Assembly: GCF_025369935.1 (NCBI RefSeq)
Contig: NZ_CP104467.1
Coordinates: forward strand, 5,897,001-5,961,000
Source of the DNA: Paenibacillus andongensis
Lineage (GTDB): Bacteria; Bacillota; Bacilli; Paenibacillales; NBRC-103111
Reading direction: 5' to 3'
DNA: 64,000 bases
Notes under the pieces: model-generated
Told to the model about the DNA's origin: nothing
The model's input: only the letters and a program-made list of their open reading frames with translations
Databases searched by the model: none
Program-made: the position numbers and the translations under genes
In this document: in pieces, positions 26,541 to 35,986 of the stretch
Position numbering within the stretch: position 1 is the first letter of the stretch
Layout: every line of letters starts with the position of its first letter

Positions 26541-27028
26541 GGATCCCTCCTTTTGCCCGATATCAACGTCTGCTTTCGAGCTTAGGACTGATGCTTTCGG
26601 GAGCCATCATTGGGAGCGCAATCTATATGAGCATTCATCAGTATAACTACACGCAGCTGTATGTGGAGATGCATAAATATTTGCAAGAAAATCGTGATCT
26701 GCGAACCGATATCGAAAACTTAAACAAGACAAAAAATAAGCAATCCTTAATTAATGTCGTCAATGTACATTTAGTTCCAAAAAATCAGGAGGAACTCATT
26801 AGTGAAGATATTCAGAAAGAAATTGAGAGCGATATTAAAAGCGAGCTTAAGCTAGTCATCGGTCAAAAAGCTACTTACGTAAAAGATGCTCAGCCTCTCT
26901 ATGAGAAATTGATCACCCAAAAGACCTACATTCTGCACGATAAAAAATATATCGTTGAAGTGAAATCAATCGTGTTAATTCAGACTGAATTGACGGTATG
27001 GATTACAGCCCAGGAAAAACGAACATGA
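26537..27028 (+). CDS. ytrI: Sporulation membrane protein YtrI
   Basis: Partner of YtrH in sporulation. 163 residues from a TTG at 26537 that overlaps the ytrH stop; AAGGGGG lies nine bases upstream. One membrane segment (about 12-32), a coiled-coil region (about 45-75) and a mixed extracytoplasmic part. The overlap argues for coupled translation. The family is assigned from position and size as well as general pattern, so a little less firmly than ytrH. Confidence 0.85.
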   Translation: MRIPPFARYQRLLSSLGLMLSGAIIGSAIYMSIHQYNYTQLYVEMHKYLQENRDLRTDIENLNKTKNKQSLINVVNVHLVPKNQEELISEDIQKEIESDIKSELKLVIGQKATYVKDAQPLYEKLITQKTYILHDKKYIVEVKSIVLIQTELTVWITAQEKRT

Positions 27029-27121
27029 GGACTTGGCAAGATTTAAGCGAGTGTGATTGCAATCTTCTTCTAAAATCGCTAAAGTTAACAGTAAACTTGC
27101 TTAAAAGGACGGATGTACGAC

Positions 27122-27415
27122 ATGTTCGCGATTCAAATCACTTTATTCTCTCTTATTTGCCTGCTGCTTGCCTTATCCGTGTATTTCAGCTTTCGAGCGC
27201 GCCGTGAAAAGGAACCCGCCAAACGCGGTCTCTACTCGGCACGCATGAATATTTGCATGGGTTTGATGCTCGTTCTGATTGCCATCACCCAGATCTTCTT
27301 CTTTAGTGAATCCAGCTTTCGCCGCATCTTCGGCACTGTGCTGGTCTTGCTAGGTCTGTTCAACTTATTCGCCGGCATTCGCAATCACGGGCATTTCGAT
27401 CGCATGCTGCGTTAA
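27122..27415 (+). CDS. ytpI: YtpI-like membrane protein
   Basis: About 97 residues with three membrane segments (near 4-22, 45-62 and 70-86) and a basic loop RARREKEPAKRG. It matches YtpI by size, topology and its place between ytrI and ytoI. An ATG nine bases earlier (27113) is also possible but sits almost on the AAGGA. Its TAA stop shares the TTAA palindrome with the stop of ytoI on the other strand. Function unknown. Confidence 0.75.
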   Translation: MFAIQITLFSLICLLLALSVYFSFRARREKEPAKRGLYSARMNICMGLMLVLIAITQIFFFSESSFRRIFGTVLVLLGLFNLFAGIRNHGHFDRMLR

Positions 27416-28740
27416 ATGACTTGAGCGGTTAGCATCGCTTTGGAAACCAAAGTCCCAGCATGATAGATTTCTACATCAATTTTGCCAAACTTACGGCTCA
27501 CCTCAATGATGGTGGGTCGTATTTCTATTTTAGAGTCAATTTGCAGCGGTTTTAAGAAGTAGGTCGACATATTATCCATGACGAGATCCCCTTTCTTATG
27601 CTCCTGCACGATGCGATAGGCCGCTTGGGTCATTAGTGTTGTAAGAACACCTTCCGATACCGTCCCCAAATGATTCGTCATCTGTGGCGTGATAACGCCA
27701 TGAAACTGAAGTGTCCCCTTCTCATCCCTGACTTCTTCCAGTCCGGACCAGATTAAATCCTCGAACGTTTCACCATTCTGCGGCTGCTTCTGAATATACT
27801 GCATGGCTTTCAGCACATCACTGCGATTAAGCACGCCGAGTATTTTACGGTTTGCATCCACGACGGGCAGCAGTTCAATGCCTTCCCACACCATCATGTG
27901 GGCCGCTGATGCTACCGATGTTTGGGGCGTTACAGTTAGCGGGCTGCGCGTCATTAGCTTATCTACCGTTTGCAGTGAATTAGCCCCCACCATATCCTTC
28001 GAGGTCACAACACCGATAATTCGGTTCCACTCGTCTACGACAGGAAAACGGCTGTACCCTGTATCCTCTGACATGCGCTGCCAGTCCTTCAGTGTACTAT
28101 TAGCCTTGAGGGCATATAGGGAAGCACCTGACGCAAGAATGTCCTCCACAAGCATAATCTTTTTCTTGATCAACCGATCGTATATGGCTCTATTAATCAT
28201 AGAGGCAACCGTAAATGTATCGTAGCTGCTCGAAATAATGGGTAGCTCCAGTTCATCTGCAAGGACTTTCACCTCTGTACTGGTGTTAAATCCCCCCGTA
28301 ATGAGTACGCCTGCACCTTGTTCCAAAGCACAAATATGGGCACCGTTGCGGTTACCAACGATAAGTAGGCTGCCTGCCTCAATGTAACGCATCATGGCAT
28401 CCTGTTCCATCGCGCCAATAACGAACTTGTGCAGCGTCTTATGGAGTCCACGTGAGCCGCCGAGCACTTGCCCATCGACCATGTTAACGACTTCCGCAAA
28501 AGTGAGCTTATCAATGTTCTGCCGCAGTTTTTTCTCGACTCTTACGGTTCCGATTCGCTCTTTGGTCGAGACCAGACCTTGATTCTCGGCCTCCTTAATT
28601 GCTCGGTAAGCCGTACCTTCACTGACTTCCATGTTCTTAGCAATTTTGCGAACGGAGATCCGGCTGCCAAGCTTCAAGCTTTCAATATAGCGCAAAATTT
28701 GTTCATGTTTCGTTAACGTATCCACGGATTGTGTATCCAA
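27412..28740 (-). CDS. ytoI: YtoI: winged helix, DRTGG, two CBS and hot-dog domains
   Basis: Cytoplasmic regulator-like protein of 442 residues. Order: DNA-binding winged helix (about 10-70, ISVRKIAKNMEVSEGTAYRAI), DRTGG domain (about 75-185), a CBS pair (about 195-310, likely nucleotide binding) and a hot-dog thioesterase-like domain (about 320-440). The start is TTG with GAGGTG six bases upstream. It converges with ytpI, and the two stop codons share four bases. The ligand and targets are unknown; sensing of an adenine nucleotide is a family-based inference. Confidence 0.88.
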   Translation of the reverse strand: MDTQSVDTLTKHEQILRYIESLKLGSRISVRKIAKNMEVSEGTAYRAIKEAENQGLVSTKERIGTVRVEKKLRQNIDKLTFAEVVNMVDGQVLGGSRGLHKTLHKFVIGAMEQDAMMRYIEAGSLLIVGNRNGAHICALEQGAGVLITGGFNTSTEVKVLADELELPIISSSYDTFTVASMINRAIYDRLIKKKIMLVEDILASGASLYALKANSTLKDWQRMSEDTGYSRFPVVDEWNRIIGVVTSKDMVGANSLQTVDKLMTRSPLTVTPQTSVASAAHMMVWEGIELLPVVDANRKILGVLNRSDVLKAMQYIQKQPQNGETFEDLIWSGLEEVRDEKGTLQFHGVITPQMTNHLGTVSEGVLTTLMTQAAYRIVQEHKKGDLVMDNMSTYFLKPLQIDSKIEIRPTIIEVSRKFGKIDVEIYHAGTLVSKAMLTAQVI

Positions 28741-28833
28741 CTGTTACACCTCATTCGCTTGTTCCTGTACTACTCTGTATTACTAGTATAATCGTTCCAA
28801 AGCGCAAGAACAATGAGATCAGCTTTTTCTTAA

Positions 28834-28860
28834 ATAAAAAATCCAACCCTATTGGATTGG
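28834..28860 (-). terminator. Terminator after the 92-residue membrane protein
   Basis: Seven-base stem ccaatcc / gggttgg with an AATA loop, followed by TTTTTT on the minus strand. Confidence 0.75.
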
Positions 28861-28920
28861 ATGCTTTATTTGTATTATAACAAACATACGTTCGTTGTCA
28901 AAATGGAATTCTCTTCTTCG

Positions 28921-29199
28921 CTATTTACGGAACTGAAGAAGTTTCCGGCGGCCTTGAACCAGCTGCTCCAACTGCCATTTTTTCATCCGATTGATGCGGT
29001 TCATCTCTTTGCGTTTCTCTTCATCTACTCCAAGTAATTGATGCAAATGAGCGGCAGTCACAAGCAGGGCCATCACGACCCAGATACTGCTAAACACCAT
29101 AGGCAGCGATCCTACATCTTTAAACTCTAATTGGGGAATGGAGTAAAATAGCATGCCTAGCGCTAAGCTCATATAGACGACATTTTTAAAGCCTTTCAA
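28921..29199 (-). CDS. Small membrane protein, unknown function
   Basis: 92 residues from a TTG at 29199 with AAAGGAG eight bases upstream. Two membrane segments (about 6-24 and 34-54) and a strongly basic cytoplasmic tail (KKWQLEQLVQGRRKLLQFRK). It resembles small Bacillales YtpI-type or YtzK-type proteins only in topology. Single-gene unit between two terminators. Confidence 0.65.
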   Translation of the reverse strand: MKGFKNVVYMSLALGMLFYSIPQLEFKDVGSLPMVFSSIWVVMALLVTAAHLHQLLGVDEEKRKEMNRINRMKKWQLEQLVQGRRKLLQFRK

Positions 29200-29224
29200 A
29201 ATGATCACTCCTTTCGCTTTAGAT

Positions 29225-29276
29225 AAAAAAGAACCTATCTCATCCTATTTTCATTGTATGAGACAAGTTCTTTTTA
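29225..29276 (-). terminator. Terminator after the nitroreductase
   Basis: Stem aaagaac-ctatctcat / atgaga-caagttcttt with T-run on the minus strand, 26 bases past the stop at 29302. Confidence 0.8.
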
Positions 29277-29301
29277 TATGTTCAAAGCGAAAGATTAAAG
29301 C

Positions 29302-30030
29302 TTACTCCATCTCGAATCCCTGGGTGCTTAGGAATGATTTCATGTGTTCTCGCGGCCGCTGCGCTTTGGCGGCCATTTCCTTGGACCAGGTCGTATCGAC
29401 TTTGCCATCGGTACGAACCTTCATATAGTCGCGGATGCTCTCGTCGTACACGTCGACCGCGCCTTCGTTATCCGTATACCGATTCTCATGGTATACGGCT
29501 TCTCGCGGGAGCCGCGGGCGCTGCAGCGGCTCTTGATCCGGCATGCCGATGCACATGCCGAAGACCGGGTACACCAGCAGCGGCAAGCCCAGCAGCTGGG
29601 ACACCTCGGCGGGCTTATTGCGCAGCCCGCCAATATACACCACGCCGAGTCCGAGCGACTCGGCGGCGATGGCTGCATTTTGCGCAGCTAATGCAGCATC
29701 TACCGTGGCAACGATGAAATTCTCAGCGTTGCCAGTAACCGGAGTGTCCCCGTGACGGTGGACGGCCTGCGCGTAGCGGTGCAAATCCGCGCACCATACT
29801 AGGAACAGCGGACACTCGCTGACGTAAGCTTGATTGCCGGCTAGCGCGGCAAGCTGGTTCTTCAGCCCGTCATCCGTAACATGGATAACGCTGTACGCTT
29901 GCATATTGCTGGATGAAGATGCCGCTTGAGCGGCTGCCAGAATAGCATCCAGCTGTTCAGAACTAACTGGTTCATTCGTAAACTTACGAATGGAGCGATG
30001 ATTTTGCAGTAAAGAAATAATTTCGTTCAT
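29302..30030 (-). CDS. NAD(P)H-dependent flavin nitroreductase, NfrA/NfsA-like
   Basis: FMN-dependent reductase that can reduce flavins, nitroaromatics or quinones. 242 residues. NHRSIRKFTNEPV is the FMN-binding start, with SSSNMQAYSVIHV, GGLRNKPAEVSQLLGLP and VFGMCIGMP as in the NfsA/FRP group. The middle (about 29400-29900) is GC-rich relative to its neighbours. GAGGTTG lies before the ATG. Physiological substrate unknown. Confidence 0.9.
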   Translation of the reverse strand: MNEIISLLQNHRSIRKFTNEPVSSEQLDAILAAAQAASSSSNMQAYSVIHVTDDGLKNQLAALAGNQAYVSECPLFLVWCADLHRYAQAVHRHGDTPVTGNAENFIVATVDAALAAQNAAIAAESLGLGVVYIGGLRNKPAEVSQLLGLPLLVYPVFGMCIGMPDQEPLQRPRLPREAVYHENRYTDNEGAVDVYDESIRDYMKVRTDGKVDTTWSKEMAAKAQRPREHMKSFLSTQGFEME

Positions 30031-30229
30031 CGTTCAACAACCTCTTTCTATATGTAGAATATATTTAGAAAGTCTCCACCGATATGGTCGACAAACTGTC
30101 ACGAGCTGAGTAACCTCGACTTCGTTGATCCAGACTGTCCAACAATCCGTCACTGTAATTATCCGATACCCGGGGGGAATTTTCAAACACTTAACCCCTA
30201 ATGTTTACCAACCGTGCCTGAAAGTTATC

Positions 30230-30256
30230 AAAAAAAAAGACCCAATCAATTGGGTC
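30230..30256 (-). terminator. Terminator after the acyltransferase
   Basis: Perfect eight-base stem gacccaat / attgggtc followed by nine T residues on the minus strand. Confidence 0.9.
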
Positions 30257-30263
30257 CTCATCT

Positions 30264-31322
30264 CTATCCTATCGCTAACCATTTTCTTACTTTTCTATAT
30301 AACAGCGTGAGCACCCAAGGTATCGCAACAATCAACACAAAAACGATGCCATTATACACGTTAAAAAGCAAAATCGAGCCAGGTATATGAACTTTATATT
30401 TCCATAGAGATAACAACGCTGGATGCATCAAGTAGACACCAAATGATACCGAACCTAGCGAGACGAAGAATCGTGCCACTCTGGTAGATTTTTGGAGAAG
30501 CCATTTCGCGATCCAGATAAAGCTTACTCCAATGCCAATGCTATAGAGCAGCCATAAGATTTCGAACCACGTATTTTCAAACTTATATCCTTTTAGACTG
30601 AGTAGGTAAAGCATTACATAGGCCAAACCACTGAGGATTGCAGCCGGCAGCACCCAACCCTTGTTCCGATCCATCCAAGAACGAAAGGCACCATAGTTCA
30701 TACCAATTGCACCGCCCACGAGGAAATACCCGAAGTACGTTATGCAAAGCTCTGGTTTATGACTAATCGTACCGAACCAGTGGGTGTAAATGTAAACGCC
30801 TGCTTGAATCGCTAAACCCCAAAGTGCCAGCGTTCGGCGAAACCATGGCGCATTGCGAACAGCCCAAACTAGCAGCGGAAACAGCAAGTAGAACTGTACG
30901 ATAATAATCATGAAATACAAGTGATAGCCGGAATCTGCCCATTTTAACTGTTCCAGAAAAACACGTAGATCAAACTTAATGGGGTGCCCCGGCGTCCAAA
31001 GCCAAGGATTATATATATAGTAGAAAAAGGACCAAACAATATAAGGAACTAACACTTGGCGGACACGTTTCCAATAGAAAATGCCAGCCTGTTTCCCGCT
31101 CCAATTATCCGTATAAATGTAGAACAATACAATGCCACTCAAAAAAATAAACAGCGGAACGGCGAAATAACTTATTTTGTTCAAAAATAAAATAACTAAC
31201 TCTGTACTGCTCCCCTTCAATGCCGGATCCACTGTCCAGTCCGCTGTAACATGAATCAGAACGACTGCAAGGATGGCGAAGGCTCTAACGATATCGAGCT
31301 CCGTGATTTTTGCTTTTGCCAT
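30264..31322 (-). CDS. Acyltransferase 3 family membrane protein
   Basis: Integral membrane O-acyltransferase, typically acetylating or succinylating a cell-surface sugar polymer. 352 residues with about ten membrane segments. The N-terminal ELDIVRAFAILAVVLIHVTADW carries the catalytic His seen in this family; FLFLSGIVLFY-type and VYLMHPALLSLW signatures follow. The start is ATG 31322; an AGAGGA lies 12 bases upstream, a little far. Single-gene unit. The target polymer cannot be told from here. Confidence 0.88.
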   Translation of the reverse strand: MAKAKITELDIVRAFAILAVVLIHVTADWTVDPALKGSSTELVILFLNKISYFAVPLFIFLSGIVLFYIYTDNWSGKQAGIFYWKRVRQVLVPYIVWSFFYYIYNPWLWTPGHPIKFDLRVFLEQLKWADSGYHLYFMIIIVQFYLLFPLLVWAVRNAPWFRRTLALWGLAIQAGVYIYTHWFGTISHKPELCITYFGYFLVGGAIGMNYGAFRSWMDRNKGWVLPAAILSGLAYVMLYLLSLKGYKFENTWFEILWLLYSIGIGVSFIWIAKWLLQKSTRVARFFVSLGSVSFGVYLMHPALLSLWKYKVHIPGSILLFNVYNGIVFVLIVAIPWVLTLLYRKVRKWLAIG

Positions 31323-31434
31323 AACGGTTTCAAGTCCTCTTTTCTTAATAAATCCCCTTTTTACTATAGACAGTTTCGAGATATTTCGCAACAGCAAGCC
31401 TTGTAAACAGGTATCTCTCTTCTTCGATAGTCTG

Positions 31435-31502
31435 CTAAAAAAAGAGTGTATCCCAGGAGTAGAATTCTAGACGGCTAGACTTCTGCGAGGGATACACTCT
31501 TA
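31435..31502 (-). terminator. Terminator after yheA
   Basis: Long hairpin with 12-base outer stem agagtgtatccc / gggatacactct (31443-31454, 31489-31500) and an inner tctag/ctaga stem, followed by a seven-T run on the minus strand. Confidence 0.9.
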
Positions 31503-31838
31503 TTATTCCAACATTGCTTTTAACGGCTCAGCAATAATCCGCTGCACATCTTCAAGTACGATCGACAATCGGCGCTCCGCGTCGAATAATTGATTAATAC
31601 GCGGATTGCGGGTGAGCTCCTCATACCGTTGCTGCAACTGTTCCATTTCCTCTTGCGGCGGCATGTCGCCCCCAGCCATTTTCTGCTGCAGCTCATTTTG
31701 ACGATTGCGGAAGTCTTCCAACAAGATTTTACTGGATGCATCGCCGTCAATGATGGAACGGTACTCCTTCATATCCTTGTATTCGCTGCTTTCTTTAATT
31801 GCTTTTGCCAATTCGTAAGCCTTATCATGCACATTCAT
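31503..31838 (-). CDS. yheA: YlbF/YmcA family protein, YheA-like
   Basis: Small helical cytoplasmic protein (111 residues) of the YlbF family, whose members with YmcA and YaaT modulate RNase Y. Mostly alpha-helical with high Glu/Gln content: VHDKAYELAKAIKESSEY at the start, then a long helix pair. GGAGGAATT precedes the ATG. In B. subtilis yheA lies beside yheC and yheD; the same is seen here, which favours the YheA name. Confidence 0.85.
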   Translation of the reverse strand: MNVHDKAYELAKAIKESSEYKDMKEYRSIIDGDASSKILLEDFRNRQNELQQKMAGGDMPPQEEMEQLQQRYEELTRNPRINQLFDAERRLSIVLEDVQRIIAEPLKAMLE

Positions 31839-32010
31839 TTTAATTCCTCCTCATTTGTCAGTTGTACGGCCTATGTACTTTCTCAACGAATAAAAGGGCA
31901 CTTTCAGACAGATGCCTAGGCACCAAGGGAAATATGTCCTCATATGATGGAGTAGTTTACTTTGCTTAAGCAAACAATGCCATTTTTGATGCTGGAAGGA
32001 GTGTTCGCTA

Positions 32011-33387
32011 TTGACCCGGACGAAAGTTGGAATATCCATTCAAGGCACCAGCATCTATTTGGATGATCGGACCGTTGTTCTAAGTGAAGCCATTGCAAAA
32101 AAATGGAAAGTTCCGTCCAACCAAACGATTACTATGCGATTTGGCTCTGCCAAGCAGGATGTCAAAATTGTCACAGCCTCAACGTCGAACAGTTTACGTG
32201 TAAACCCTGCTCTCGCTTCCAAAATCGGTCTTCTTCATGGGGCCCAACTCAATCTCCATTATAGGCAAAACACAAGCACCTTGTCGATTGGACCTTTGAT
32301 TGGCGTCATGATTAGCCGGGTTTATGCTGGCTCAACTGATCGTCCATTCGGTGCTATCACCGCTTTTTGTAAAGAAATGACGGACGCCTGTAACCTTTTC
32401 GGGGCGATTGTGTGCTTTTTTCCACCTGATGAAATGCATGCCAATGCCCAAACGCTATCTGCGTATTCGTATTCCAATGGTTCCTGGAGCAAAAAAACGT
32501 TTCCGATCCCCAATGTCATCTATAACCGACTCACCTCGCGCAAATTCGAAAATAAGACGAATGTCCAACAATTTATGAATGATGTCAAAACACGCTTTGC
32601 CACTGACATCTTCAATGAGAAATATTTGGATAAAACGGAAGTTTTCGAAGCCTTGCGCAAAAATAACAGCCTCCATGGCTATTTACCTGAATCCTACCTC
32701 TTCAAAAACTATCAGATGCTAAAAACCATGGCTGCCCGCCATACTGTCCTCTTCCTCAAGCCGATTACCGGAAGTCTAGGTAAAGGTATTATTCGCATTC
32801 GTAAAGAGTCGGGAGAAGGTTACACCTGTCATTACACGAATCTCGCTGGGGTTCGCAAACAATCCTTCCCCTCGTTAACCGCTGTTTTTCAATCTTTATC
32901 CGGCAAGCTTAAGACACAACGGTATCAGTTACAACAAGGACTTGATCTCATCACTGCCGACGGCAATCCTGTTGATTTCCGTGCACTTGTGCAGAGAGGG
33001 GCACAGGGTGAATGGGCTATAACCTCGATTGTTGCCCGTATTGCAGGAACGCAGCATTTTGTCTCTAATCTGGCACGAGGTGGAAGTCTAACTACCGTAG
33101 CCGAAGCACTGGCAAAGACACCTTTTTCATCCGCATTTCGTGTCTCTGTCATAGGACGTTTGCGCAAGGCTTCTCTGGAAATTGCCAAAGGGATTGAAGC
33201 GAATATACCTAATCATTTTGGAGAGCTAGGGATCGATCTTGCTGTAGATAAAATAGGAAAGGTTTGGTTGCTCGAGGTGAACTCCAAACCATCTAAGGAT
33301 GACAATACTCCGCTTAACAATGAACGAAAAATTAGGCCATCTGTGAAACAAATTGTGCAATATGCGCGTTATTTAGCGAAGTTCTGA
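32011..33387 (+). CDS. YheC/YheD-type ATP-grasp protein, long form (1 of 5)
   Basis: Spore-associated ATP-grasp ligase family of unknown reaction. 458 residues. An extra N-terminal domain of about 90 residues (beta-rich) precedes a conserved linker ending IPNVIYNRL, then the ATP-grasp domain with glycine loop FLKPITGSLGKGIIRI (about 250) and the C-terminal metal-binding strand GIDLAVD plus LLEVNSKPS. The start is TTG 32011 with AAGGAG nine bases upstream. First of five consecutive relatives; the next gene's ribosome site overlaps this gene's stop. Confidence 0.88.
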   Translation: MTRTKVGISIQGTSIYLDDRTVVLSEAIAKKWKVPSNQTITMRFGSAKQDVKIVTASTSNSLRVNPALASKIGLLHGAQLNLHYRQNTSTLSIGPLIGVMISRVYAGSTDRPFGAITAFCKEMTDACNLFGAIVCFFPPDEMHANAQTLSAYSYSNGSWSKKTFPIPNVIYNRLTSRKFENKTNVQQFMNDVKTRFATDIFNEKYLDKTEVFEALRKNNSLHGYLPESYLFKNYQMLKTMAARHTVLFLKPITGSLGKGIIRIRKESGEGYTCHYTNLAGVRKQSFPSLTAVFQSLSGKLKTQRYQLQQGLDLITADGNPVDFRALVQRGAQGEWAITSIVARIAGTQHFVSNLARGGSLTTVAEALAKTPFSSAFRVSVIGRLRKASLEIAKGIEANIPNHFGELGIDLAVDKIGKVWLLEVNSKPSKDDNTPLNNERKIRPSVKQIVQYARYLAKF

Positions 33388-33396
33388 GGTGAAAGC

Positions 33397-34524
33397 ATGC
33401 AGCAAAGATCACATCGTCCCTTGTTAGGGATAATGGTTACGGAATTGAATCGAGAGCTGCCCTTTGGAAGTTCAGACTTTTATGAGCATCTTACTTATCA
33501 TGGTGCCACCAAGGGTCTTGACGTGTTCGTTTTCTCGCCGAATCGAATCGATTGGAAGCAAGAGCTGGTGCGGGGGTACACCTATGTAAGTGAAAGACAA
33601 GAATGGGTGAAGAAGCTCTTTCCTCTTCCCTCGATCATCTATGATCGGTGTTTCTTTAACAACAAAGAGAGCTATCAACAATACCGTTACCATGTGAGCA
33701 AGCTGCGTGAGACGCCCCATATTCGCTTTCTCGGTTATGGCTTGAGCGGGAAGTGGGAAGTGGATCAAATCCTACAAAAAGATAACACGCTGCACCTCTA
33801 TTTGCCTGAAACGTGCTTGCTGACAAACGGCACCGAGCTGAGGAAGTGGTTTCGTACAAGGAGCGACGTCTTTCTCAAACCACAGGGCGGCAGTCAAGGC
33901 AGAGGGGCATTGCACATTCACAAGATAAGATCAGCAGGCGGTATCAGCTCTTATCATATAAAAGGGCGCGATGCTCACAATCAACCCATAGAGCGTGATT
34001 TCATAAACTTTGATTCGTGCTGGTTTTGGCTTCGCAGCCTGATTGGTATGCGACCCTATTTAATACAAGAATTCCTAACTCTCCATTCAACTGAGGGAAC
34101 GGCTTACGATGTACGCTCCCTAGTGCAAAAAAACGGCCGTGGGTTATGGGAAAGTACCGGCATGGCCGTACGTATTGGCAAACCTGGAAGTATCACATCA
34201 AATCTACATGGCGGAGGTACTGCTGAAGATGTGTCCTCGTTCCTTACCAAGGAGTTTGGTGATTCCAAGGCAAATGAGCTTATTGCCACACTCGCCATGC
34301 TTTCAAGCCGGATCCCCCCTTTCCTGGAAGCTCATCACGGGCGACTGGCTGAGCTCGGCATTGATCTTGGGATTGATACCTATGGTCGCGTGTGGATTCT
34401 TGAAGTGAATTCGAAGCCGGGAAGATCGATTTTTGCGCGAACGCATAACGAAAAAGCACGCACAAGATCTATCGCAAACCCCATTCATTATGCTGAATTT
34501 TTACTTCACAAAAAGCTGAGCTAG
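33397..34524 (+). CDS. YheC/YheD-type ATP-grasp protein, short form (2 of 5)
   Basis: 375 residues without the extra N-terminal domain. It begins at the conserved section RPLLGIMVTELN, has LPSIIYDRCFF, the glycine loop FLKPQGGSQGRGALHI and the closing LGIDLGID and LEVNSKPGRSIF. GAGGTGA lies five bases before the ATG. Expected role as for its neighbours: ATP-dependent ligation in or on the forming spore (family inference). The stop lies inside a long hairpin that precedes gene 3. Confidence 0.88.
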   Translation: MQQRSHRPLLGIMVTELNRELPFGSSDFYEHLTYHGATKGLDVFVFSPNRIDWKQELVRGYTYVSERQEWVKKLFPLPSIIYDRCFFNNKESYQQYRYHVSKLRETPHIRFLGYGLSGKWEVDQILQKDNTLHLYLPETCLLTNGTELRKWFRTRSDVFLKPQGGSQGRGALHIHKIRSAGGISSYHIKGRDAHNQPIERDFINFDSCWFWLRSLIGMRPYLIQEFLTLHSTEGTAYDVRSLVQKNGRGLWESTGMAVRIGKPGSITSNLHGGGTAEDVSSFLTKEFGDSKANELIATLAMLSSRIPPFLEAHHGRLAELGIDLGIDTYGRVWILEVNSKPGRSIFARTHNEKARTRSIANPIHYAEFLLHKKLS

Positions 34525-34577
34525 CTTGTCTTTTGTGAAGTGCCCGAGCAGGCAGAAGGTTATGTCTGCCTGCTTTG
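34503..34577 (+). promoter_or_regulatory. Two consecutive hairpins between ATP-grasp genes 2 and 3
   Basis: First hairpin: perfect 11-base arms acttcacaaaa / ttttgtgaagt (34503-34513 and 34531-34541) around the gene 2 stop. Second: ten-base arms agcaggcaga / tctgcctgct (34547-34556, 34565-34574), followed only by TTTGA. A weak terminator or an attenuator separating the first two genes from the last three is possible. Confidence 0.55.
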
Positions 34578-34621
34578 ACACGGAAAGCCCCGTAGGGCAA
34601 CAAGTTTAGGAGGGTAACCTA

Positions 34622-35986
34622 ATGAGTTTGACAACGTGTATGCTCCACGCCGTACAACGAACAGATAAATCGGTCTACTTAACAAGTGAACTCGTCAAAG
34701 CTTTACGGTTAACCGGCAATAAATCGATTACTGTAAAGGTCGGCAGCAAAAGCTCAACCCTACCGATTCGTCTGATCAAGAAGAGTGGTCAGCATATGTA
34801 TATACCGCTTTCCCTGATGGCCTCTTTACGCATTCCTCGAACAGGGAGTGTATTAGTCGCCAATAACAATAATAAAGAACTTCGCATCGGCCCAGTCATT
34901 GGTATCTTAACCAATGTCGTGAGCGGTACATCTCCATTCGGAACAAAAACTGGATTCATTCGCCAAATTATGAATACAGGCTCTAATAAGTCCTTTATTT
35001 TTGCTTTTAGCCCAAGTAGTGTGAACTGGATCCAAGAAACCGTTACTGGAATTATCCCGAAAGAAGATGGTGGCTGGATTCGCAAAACATTCCCTTTGCC
35101 TGATGTCGTTTATAATCGTCTGTCCAGCCGTAAAGCAGAGAAATCCGCAGGTATTGAGGGCTTTAAGGAGCGATTTGTACGTAGAGGGGTTCCCCTCTTT
35201 AACTGGAGCTTTTTTGATAAATGGGACGTTTACAAGATGTTAGATGGCGATGATGCTTTCCGCTTCGTCCCAGAATCCCGAATCAATCCGTCTGCTGATC
35301 AAATCAAGGAAATGCTTGATAAACATAAATTCATTTACTTGAAGCCCACGGCAGGGAGCCTAGGTATCGGTATTTTCCGCGTAACGTATAATCCTAAGCG
35401 AGGTTACTTTGTTCGGTACCGCAAGGGCCGTGAAAATGTTCTCATCCGCTACGGAAAATTCGAGGGTTTAATGCAAATGCTTGGAACTGGACGTGGCCGT
35501 CTCACGAATTATGTCGCACAGCAAGGGATTCGTCTCATTGAAATTGACAGCTGCCCTATTGATTTCCGCTTCCATTTAACGAAGAACGGTAATAACAATT
35601 GGGTCGTAGCAGCGATTGGCGCGAAGAAATCTGGGAAAGGCAGCGTCACGACCCATATCCGCAATGGCGGTCAATTGATGACACCCGAACAGGTGCTTCG
35701 TCAAATTTATGGGACTCGTGCAGAACAGATACTTACGAATGCCAAGGAGACAGCCATAAAGCTTGCCGAGGGCATCGAGAAAAACTATAACCATTTGCTT
35801 GGTGAGCTTGGTTTCGATATCGGTATTGATCAGAGCGAGAAAATTTGGATGTTCGAAGCTAATGCTAAGCCGGGAAGATCCATCTTCAAACACCCCTCGT
35901 TGAAAGAAGGAGACACTGCCACCTTACAAAATATATATGAGCACTGCCTCTTTTTGAGTCGCTTCCGCTCTAGGAGGGAAAATTAA
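34622..35986 (+). CDS. YheC/YheD-type ATP-grasp protein, long form (3 of 5)
   Basis: 454 residues with the extra N-terminal domain (about 1-90) as in gene 1. Middle section ends LPDVVYNRLSS; glycine loop YLKPTAGSLGIGIFRV; closing LGFDIGID and MFEANAKPGRSIF. AGGAGGG lies six bases before the ATG. It overlaps gene 4 by one base. The catalytic-domain acids (D..D/E and N) are retained, so it is likely active. Confidence 0.88.
   Translation: MSLTTCMLHAVQRTDKSVYLTSELVKALRLTGNKSITVKVGSKSSTLPIRLIKKSGQHMYIPLSLMASLRIPRTGSVLVANNNNKELRIGPVIGILTNVVSGTSPFGTKTGFIRQIMNTGSNKSFIFAFSPSSVNWIQETVTGIIPKEDGGWIRKTFPLPDVVYNRLSSRKAEKSAGIEGFKERFVRRGVPLFNWSFFDKWDVYKMLDGDDAFRFVPESRINPSADQIKEMLDKHKFIYLKPTAGSLGIGIFRVTYNPKRGYFVRYRKGRENVLIRYGKFEGLMQMLGTGRGRLTNYVAQQGIRLIEIDSCPIDFRFHLTKNGNNNWVVAAIGAKKSGKGSVTTHIRNGGQLMTPEQVLRQIYGTRAEQILTNAKETAIKLAEGIEKNYNHLLGELGFDIGIDQSEKIWMFEANAKPGRSIFKHPSLKEGDTATLQNIYEHCLFLSRFRSRREN

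Noticed and set aside
31900..32000. Sigma-E promoter before the first ATP-grasp gene
   Set aside because: GAAATAT and CATATGAT are both present but only five bases apart, too close to act together.
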